Positions 21,107-26,111 of a stretch of DNA of 26,111 nt are shown in pieces. A model generated the notes under the pieces. The model was not told the origin of the DNA. It ran no database searches and saw only the letters and a list, made by a program, of their open reading frames with translations. The stretch lies in assembly GCA_001642005.1 (NCBI GenBank), contig LWCA01000479.1:1-26111 (forward strand). The letters run 5' to 3'. Made by a program: the position numbers and the translations under genes. Origin of the DNA: Intoshia linei (Eukaryota; Orthonectida; Rhopaluridae). Numbering within the stretch: the first letter of the stretch is position 1; every line of letters begins with the position of its first letter.

Positions 21107-21115
21107 GTATACACT

Positions 21116-21365
21116 TTTGCTTTTTTCTATTAGAAACCCCACTTTGCATATGGAAGCCTTTTTTGGTTTTAAGCATTTATCGAAAAAAATGAAATCGGTT
21201 AAGATAAATTTAAGTTTTGTTTATTTATAATTAGCTTTAGTTTCTATAGTTTTAACTCATTTGATGGATTTACCATTATTTGTGCACCATTTTAAACCGC
21301 TTTTTTTAACTTCAGTTCTACCTCATTTATTTTGGTTTTTACGAAATTCATTTTCAGTAATGTAC
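21116..21365 (+). repeat. Dispersed repeat, copy B (partner at 305-625)
   Basis: It shares ordered blocks with 305-625, including CTATTAGAAA, TTTGCATATGGAAG, AAAAAAATGAAATCGGTTAA, TTTGTGCACCATTTT and TCTACCTCATTTATTTTGGT. It begins right beside the fold-back element's target duplication, so the fold-back may have inserted at its edge. Confidence 0.5.
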
Positions 21366-21447
21366 ATTTTACAATCATTCTAATGTCACGATATGCATTT
21401 ATTTTTTATCAGATCAGAATGAAATAATTAAACTTTAGTATCATAAT

Positions 21448-21801
21448 ATGGCCTATTCAAATGACAAGTATGATGTTGCGTGTTTAATTGAAGGGAAAGA
21501 AAATTCTAGATATGATAAAACCGTACAAGATGGCGAAGAATCCAGTATACTATCAGCTAGGGTTTTTGATATGTCTCCTACTCAATTGCGAAGATATATC
21601 GATCATAATATTAACCTGTTTCGAATCCAACGTGAAGAAGAGGCTAATAATATAAATAATGATAGAATAACTGTTGATAATATACCAATTGATAGGGTTC
21701 AGCAACCACTTGCTCGGATTGATAGAGATTTGACTTTTTCTGGCATTAATTCTGATTCTGATGAGGGTTCATTCATTGATAATTTAAACAATACACAATA
21801 G
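21448..21801 (+). CDS. Acidic 117-aa protein of unknown function, or last exon of a larger gene
   Basis: One uninterrupted frame runs from ATG to TAG with a protein-like composition that differs from its A+T-rich surroundings. It is rich in Asp, Glu, Arg and Asn, and hydrophilic with no signal peptide or membrane segment. A likely helix lies at residues 38-65 (SPTQLRRYIDHN, FRIQREEEANN), followed by DNIPIDRVQQPLARIDRDLT and an acidic tail (NSDSDEGSF). An upstream AACTTTAG at 21430-21437 could be an acceptor, so the ATG may be internal to a longer gene. AATAAA lies at 21867-21872. I do not recognise the family. Confidence 0.6.
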   Translation: MAYSNDKYDVACLIEGKENSRYDKTVQDGEESSILSARVFDMSPTQLRRYIDHNINLFRIQREEEANNINNDRITVDNIPIDRVQQPLARIDRDLTFSGINSDSDEGSFIDNLNNTQ

Positions 21802-21866
21802 AAATACGCTTATAACTATTTAAAATGTTTGCTAGTGCAATATAAAATCTCAATTTTTATAAAAGT

Positions 21867-21872
21867 AATAAA
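21867..21872 (+). terminator. Polyadenylation signal AATAAA
   Basis: The hexamer lies 66 bp after the TAG of the 117-aa reading frame, the expected distance for a short 3' UTR. The evidence is positional only. Confidence 0.4.
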
Positions 21873-23071
21873 TCCTATTAAGGATATAATGTATTTTACA
21901 TATAATATTTATTAAAACAAATTTTTAAACATATATTGAATTTATTAATTATTCAATTCAGCATATCTGGTATTATCACTTTCAATTGTTATTTTGTGAT
22001 GTTCGCTAAATGTATAATTAATGTTTTTGTATAATTATTTTTAATAATATGAAAATTGTCTAAAAGCTTTTAAAAGTTAATTGAAATTTTACTATATCCA
22101 AAAGCTTTTAAAAGTTAATTGAAATTTTACTATATCCAATTTCTGGCATCCTCAGAAACATATATTTTATCCAGTTTTTTGATAATTTTATGTTCAGAAA
22201 TTTTAATACCCTTTTATTTGCTTCATTTATTATAAATATAAATTTTAGGAAAAAATTACCCTAAATACATTTGTATTATTGTGTTCAACATAATTTTATT
22301 ATGTAAAGACTTTTTTAAAAACATTTTATTTCAAAAATTATAGAATAAAAATCCTGGTAGAAACCTACTAAAATGTGGTGTGTTAATTTTGAGACTTTTT
22401 TCTGGAGTGTTTTCTAATCAAAAAATTGTCACTTAGCACTACAATTGAAACCAAAGCTAAATTTTTACGGGTATAAGAGAAAATGAGTAACATTTTTCAG
22501 CAATTTTTTCAATGCAATCAACTATAAATTTAACAAAACTTGAAAAACACAAAAATTCAATGATGCCCAGGTAAACCTTGTTTACTTATGGACTCTCTCT
22601 TATGATTTTTTTATTAACATGTAAATTTAATTTTTAAGATTCACATTTTTTGAAATGTGTTAAAAATACATCTAGTGTGTACTTCTAACACGAAAACACG
22701 AATTTTTCCATAAATGGTCAAGTAATAATATGAACTAAAATTGATATTTTTGAATTTGACGGTTCACTGAAAACTATTTGGGAAGCCTTCATATACAAAT
22801 TTATTTAGTTTATTTAAAAAAGTAAGGGGAGTGGAGTTTTACAAACTCCATACTCTTATAACGGTTTTTCCAGAGTTTTGTTTTATCGCAAATTTTCAAT
22901 TTCAGAAATTAGTACATAACAGTCAACTAGTCAATAATAAAATTATTAAAATACTCTATTTTTGCTTTTGATACATTTTGATTTTGTACTTGAATCGGAA
23001 ATTCTATTCCATTCCCAAGACTAAATATTTAGAATATTACATTAGGTGATACATCAATATATACTGTAAAC
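21873..23071. other. Intergenic A+T-rich region between convergent genes
   Basis: No gene is recognised. It contains a 38-bp perfect tandem duplication (22062-22137) and, near 22848-22895, a block (CCATACTCTTATAACGGTTT, TATCGCAAATTTTCAATTTC) shared with the COPA intron at 15360-15410. Confidence 0.5.
22062..22137 (+). repeat. Perfect tandem duplication, 2 x 38 bp
   Basis: The units 22062-22099 and 22100-22137 are identical. Each begins AAAAGCTTTTAAAAGTTAAT and ends TTTTACTATATCC. The first 10 bases (AAAAGCTTTT) are a palindrome. Perfect identity points to a recent local duplication or slippage; a collapsed longer array in the assembly is also possible. Confidence 0.9.
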
Positions 23072-23381
23072 CAGTGCTTCTCGAAATAGTTAATGTGGAC
23101 CCCAGGGGTCTACGCTATATAACAGGGGTCCATCGATAAAGTAATGTATTATTTCAGAAATTCATTTAATATTATTATGGAGAAATCACCACTAAATCCG
23201 AATTTACCAATCCTCAAAGAAAAAATTCAATTTTACCAACATTTTCCTTTCTCAAGAAAAAATATCTTTTCCAATATTTATTTTAAACAAACAATTTTAT
23301 TAAATCTAAAGAATAAAACTTAATCTAACCCTAAAGAAAAAATCCAAGTTTACCAACTCTTACGGAATTAGAAATTCACTG
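23072..23381. mobile_element. hAT MITE, 310 bp, with perfect TSD, downstream of the DHHC gene
   Basis: A perfect 8-bp duplication, CTGTAAAC, lies at 23064-23071 and 23382-23389. The ends are CAGTGCTTCTCGAAAT at left and CAGTGAATTTCTAATT read inward from the right, so only the outermost bases pair well. Subterminal GGACCCCAGGGGTC and CAGGGGTCCA motifs occur in the left part. Inside, a TTTACCAAnnCT...AAGAAAAAAT unit is repeated about four times. It starts 33 bp beyond the AATAAA of the DHHC gene. Confidence 0.88.
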
Positions 23382-23414
23382 CTGTAAACTATTTCGTTGG
23401 AGCGTGATAAAAAT

Positions 23415-23420
23415 TTTATT
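23415..23420 (-). terminator. Polyadenylation signal AATAAA of the DHHC gene
   Basis: On the minus strand AATAAA occurs about 80 bp after the TAA at 23501-23503. This supports transcription ending here with no further exon. Confidence 0.45.
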
Positions 23421-23500
23421 ATACATTATAAAAGCTGTCATTACACAAAGTCTCAGGTGAAAAATTTTGGAATCACATTTCGATTAACATAAATATTAAA

Positions 23501-25735
23501 TTACCTAGTAAATACAGGTAAAAACCAATAACGTTTTTTGATTCCAAAAACTTCGATAAAATTTTGTTTGCAGCCTAAATCAAACAATGTGACATTTTTT
23601 CCGAATTCGCTATAAGGCTTTTTAATTGATTCTAAATTATTTTTTTTAACATTATTTTTATAAAATTATCACAGAATTTATTAAAATTAAGGATTACAGG
23701 GCTACCGTTTGAATGGAAGATTTACAAATTAAAATAATGCAATTTTACATAAACTTATTTACAATACTAAATGACATAAGAGCTATTAAATCAGAATGTA
23801 TTCTTATTTGAAAAAACTCGTATAATGAACATTAAAATATACAATTAAACTTTAATTGTACTCAAATTAATAAAAACAAACCTAAAGTTGTTATATTTTT
23901 GAAAATGTTAAAAATGTGGTAACAAGTAAATATAAACAGAGTAAAGAAAAAGCCTACAGAAAGGCAGAACGAAATAAGCAATTGTATCCATCTGGATTTA
24001 TTATTGGATACCTAAATAAATAATTAATATACATGTAATTTTAGTTAAAAGCAGTGGTAGACAAATATAAGGTTAGATTCACTAGGTATACAAAAACTGT
24101 TTTACTACGAGCAGTAATTTCAGAGTAAATTTCCAATCTTCGCGAACCATTTAAAATCTAATTGTTAAAAAACGTTACCAAAATATCACATTAATTTTTT
24201 GTCTTCGTTCACATTTTCAAAAAAAGACAGAAATAAAATAATTTAATAATGGGTAATAATGGTAGTTACTATGATGGATGTGGCTAAAACAGCGGTTCCC
24301 AACATACTTCGCAGTTGGTACCCTAAACTGAAAAAAAATAATTTGGTACTATAATAATTTTAATTTAGTGTAACTATGCCACCGTATCAATTAAAAAAAA
24401 TATACTTGACCAAAAATCGTTAATGATTGAACTGACGAAATAGGAACGTACATATATGCTATGCAACCTTAAAATTGCAGAGACTATTAAATAGACGTAA
24501 ATACATAAGGCACTGAGTATATTATTACAAATTAATTTTTATTTTTTGGAATTTAAAAAATATCTATAATTTATGAGTCATAGTATCAGACGAGCTGGTA
24601 CCACCAAAATAATTTCAGTTACCCCTTAGGGGTTCCAGTATCCCACTTGGGAACCGCTGGGCTAAAATGAGTTTAATAGATAGGAATTAACTAAGGCTAA
24701 AGGGAACAAGAGATGATTACTTTTTGACTACATTCTAAAATGTTTTGCGAAGCTATACTTATTAATGTAAATATTACCGAATATGTAAATAAATATTTTA
24801 TAACAGTGAGACTGAAAAACATTGTATATATTGTGGTGTAAAATATGAAGAGGAAAAAGAATTTATAATTATGAAAGCCAATGCAACATCCCACCCTAAA
24901 AGTAAATTTAAAAATGATATTCATAATTTTAATCAATTATATTTTTACCATATGCAATGATGGTCCATTTTCAAAATGCAACTAATTATAATGTATTAAT
25001 AATATAAATGTAACTAGATATTTTCAATTAAGATTGTTACCTTTCCCGCGATTTTTAGAGTCTTTAGGGTAATTTTTGTATAAACCCATCAAAGTGGATT
25101 TAACATTAATTTATTAAACTGTCTACAAAAAACCTCACTTTAATTCATATTAAAAAAATTTAATTGTCATATAACATACACTAAATACCACTATTATGGT
25201 TGATTAAAAATGGTTATAATTGACATATCCTAATAAAACGAGAAAAATTACTGTGATCGGTAAACATTGATCCAAATAGAAAATATTTACAATAAAAAAA
25301 CAAAATGTACCATTGACACATATCACAATGATGTGCTCGATCAGGTTTAATAATATTACATTTTGAACAGACGCGTATCTTACAAACTGGGGACATAAAA
25401 CTTCTATAGTCGCGCATTTTTACTGGTAAATTTTGGCATCTTTCATTTAAATAATCAATGTCTTGATTGGTAATTTTAAACTATTTTAAAGAAAATTACA
25501 TCAAGAAATACAAATAAAAAGTGTAAATGAGTCATTTTCTCTCACAAATTAAAAAAACTAAATTCTTTTTACGTTTTTTGTTAGTTCGATTCGTATATTT
25601 TCAGGATATTACAAAATTATTATAGAAAATGTAATATTAAGGCTCTATTAAGATATTATGACATACAAAAATAAAATATACTATATTTTAAAATACATTC
25701 TCAAAAGGAATGCATCATAACTACGCCAATATTGA
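23501..25735 (-). CDS. DHHC-type protein S-palmitoyltransferase (5' end incomplete)
   Basis: Membrane enzyme that attaches palmitate to cysteines of other proteins through a DHHC cysteine. Exons: 25697-25735 (tentative), 25311-25480, 24949-24981, 24778-24895, 23882-24011, 23501-23631. The last five join in phase. The Cys-rich domain is complete (CSKCNIIKPDRAHHCDMCQC, CILKMDHHC, then IWVGCCIGFHNYKFF). Membrane segments follow (FFFLFIFYTTIYTMFFSL; LLISFCLSVGFFFTLFIF), then NITTLE (the TTxE motif) and LFDLGCKQNFIEVFG, RYWFLPVF (the PaCCT motif). This order matches the ZDHHC2/15/20-like group. The tentative first exon reads QYWRSYDAFLLRM, like the end of TM2, but its exit phase does not fit, so upstream exons are missing. 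Oddities: HHCIW replaces HHCPW, and VGCC replaces VNNC. It ends VFTR then TAA (23501-23503), with AATAAA 80 bp on. Confidence 0.92.
24012..24777. other. 766-nt intron of the DHHC gene holding a hAT MITE
   Basis: It joins exon TYS|VSN in phase 0, from GTAATA (minus strand at 24777) to ATTTAG. The MITE at 24290-24659 fills half of it. A frame at about 24060-24157 (LNGSRRLEIYSEITARSK) after CAATTAG is open but matches no expected part of the enzyme. Confidence 0.65.
24290..24659. mobile_element. hAT MITE, 370 bp, perfect TSD, in an intron of the DHHC gene
   Basis: The 8-bp duplication GGCTAAAA at 24282-24289 and 24660-24667 is perfect. The TIR starts CAGCGGTTCCCAA on both ends. A truncated relative sits in a COPA intron (15880-16122). 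On the minus strand the duplicated target reads TTTTAGCC, that is, it duplicates an acceptor-like TTTTAG. Confidence 0.93.
24949..24981 (-). other. 33-nt microexon carrying the DHHC catalytic motif
   Basis: The exon is bounded by TAATTAG and GTAAAA and encodes C-C-I-L-K-M-D-H-H-C-I plus two bases of Trp, phase 2 in and out. Skipping it keeps the frame but deletes the whole active site. The downstream intron is 53 nt (24896-24948); the upstream one is 329 nt. Confidence 0.9.
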
Positions 25736-25981
25736 CTAAAAAAGTAATAACTAGAGTAAACAAATGCAATTTTTTATGGCACTAAAGTTACTAAACAACA
25801 AGAAGACAACAATTGATGCAAAGTTCATTAAAATTATTTGAATTGAAAATGAAATAGTCATTAAAATATTAATCATTAATTATGACATTAAAATATTTTA
25901 AATAATATAATTAAAGAATAAAATATATTTAAGATTAACAATTAGTCATTATTATAATACAGTATGAAATATTTTTCAATA

Positions 25982-26111
25982 TTTTTTTTAAAAAATGGTA
26001 GATCTTTGGTTACCATTCTTTTTAGTTTTGAGAAACTTCTTTCAACGGAACAAGAAATTGGTTAGCATTTCTTTAAATCAACGTATATACTTGGTGGGAT
26101 GTCATTTCTCG
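25982..26111 (-). pseudogene. hAT transposase fragment (dimerisation region), decayed
   Basis: On the minus strand the frame reads RNDIPPSIYVDLKKC, stop (TAA, 26062-26064), PISCSVERSFSKLKRMVTKD. The S-x-x-x-E-R-S-F-S-x-L-K string is the hallmark of the C-terminal dimerisation region of hAT transposases, including domesticated relatives. The TAA is one base from a Leu codon, which fits a mutational stop. After LPFFKKNIEKY similarity fades and stops accumulate. The rest of the element would lie right of the window. It could have been an autonomous partner of one of the MITE families here, but no link by termini can be shown. Confidence 0.75.

Noticed and set aside
24060..24157. Open frame (LNGSRRLEIYSEITARSK) as an extra exon of the DHHC gene
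   Set aside because: The flanking exons already join in phase, with the expected spacing between membrane segments and the TTxE motif.
1..26111. Prokaryotic features, CRISPR arrays, operons
   Set aside because: Spliced genes, collagen/EGF domains and MITEs show eukaryotic nuclear DNA; no array of regularly spaced identical repeats was seen.

Overview
This is a eukaryotic, almost certainly metazoan, nuclear segment. It is very A+T rich (about three quarters by eye; not computed) and its genes are split into many small exons. Animal identity rests on a secreted protein with collagen Gly-X-Y triplets plus EGF domains, a complete alpha-COP gene, a DHHC palmitoyltransferase and a probable LEKR1-like coiled-coil protein. 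The proteins are clearly divergent from vertebrate relatives, and many introns are only 32-60 nt, which suggests a fast-evolving lineage. I cannot name the species; an orthonectid-like parasite would fit, but this is a guess. No tRNA, rRNA or CRISPR was recognised.

Layout: 1-292 is the end of a hAT transposon, followed by a dispersed repeat. 1182-7626 (+) is a 14-exon coiled-coil gene with one problematic exon. Tail to tail with it, 7857-9701 (-) is an 8-exon secreted collagen/EGF protein. 9982-17569 (-) is the 14-exon coatomer alpha gene (COPA). 18074-18658 (+), divergent from COPA, is a small secreted cysteine-containing protein with an in-frame stop that a 54-nt intron could remove. 18659-21447 is transposon-dominated. 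21448-21801 (+) is an acidic 117-aa protein of unknown function. 23501-25735 (-) is a DHHC palmitoyltransferase with altered residues at the active-site motif. 25982-26111 (-) is a decayed hAT transposase fragment.

The five multi-exon genes were reassembled by hand from GT-AG boundaries, reading phase and, for COPA and the DHHC enzyme, family alignment from memory. Every COPA junction keeps phase, giving 1195 aa. Two intron classes are visible: tiny introns of 32-60 nt, and long introns (330 nt to 2.2 kb) that usually hold non-autonomous DNA transposons. At least eight hAT-type elements have recognisable target-site duplications. One is nested in another, one is a large fold-back, and one pogo/Tigger-like MITE has a TA duplication.

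The genes do not form one pathway. COPA (Golgi COPI coat) and the DHHC enzyme (membrane-protein S-acylation) are housekeeping secretory-pathway genes, the two signal-peptide proteins are candidate secreted products, and the coiled-coil protein may belong to a cilium-linked family. I see no operon-like or defence-system organisation.
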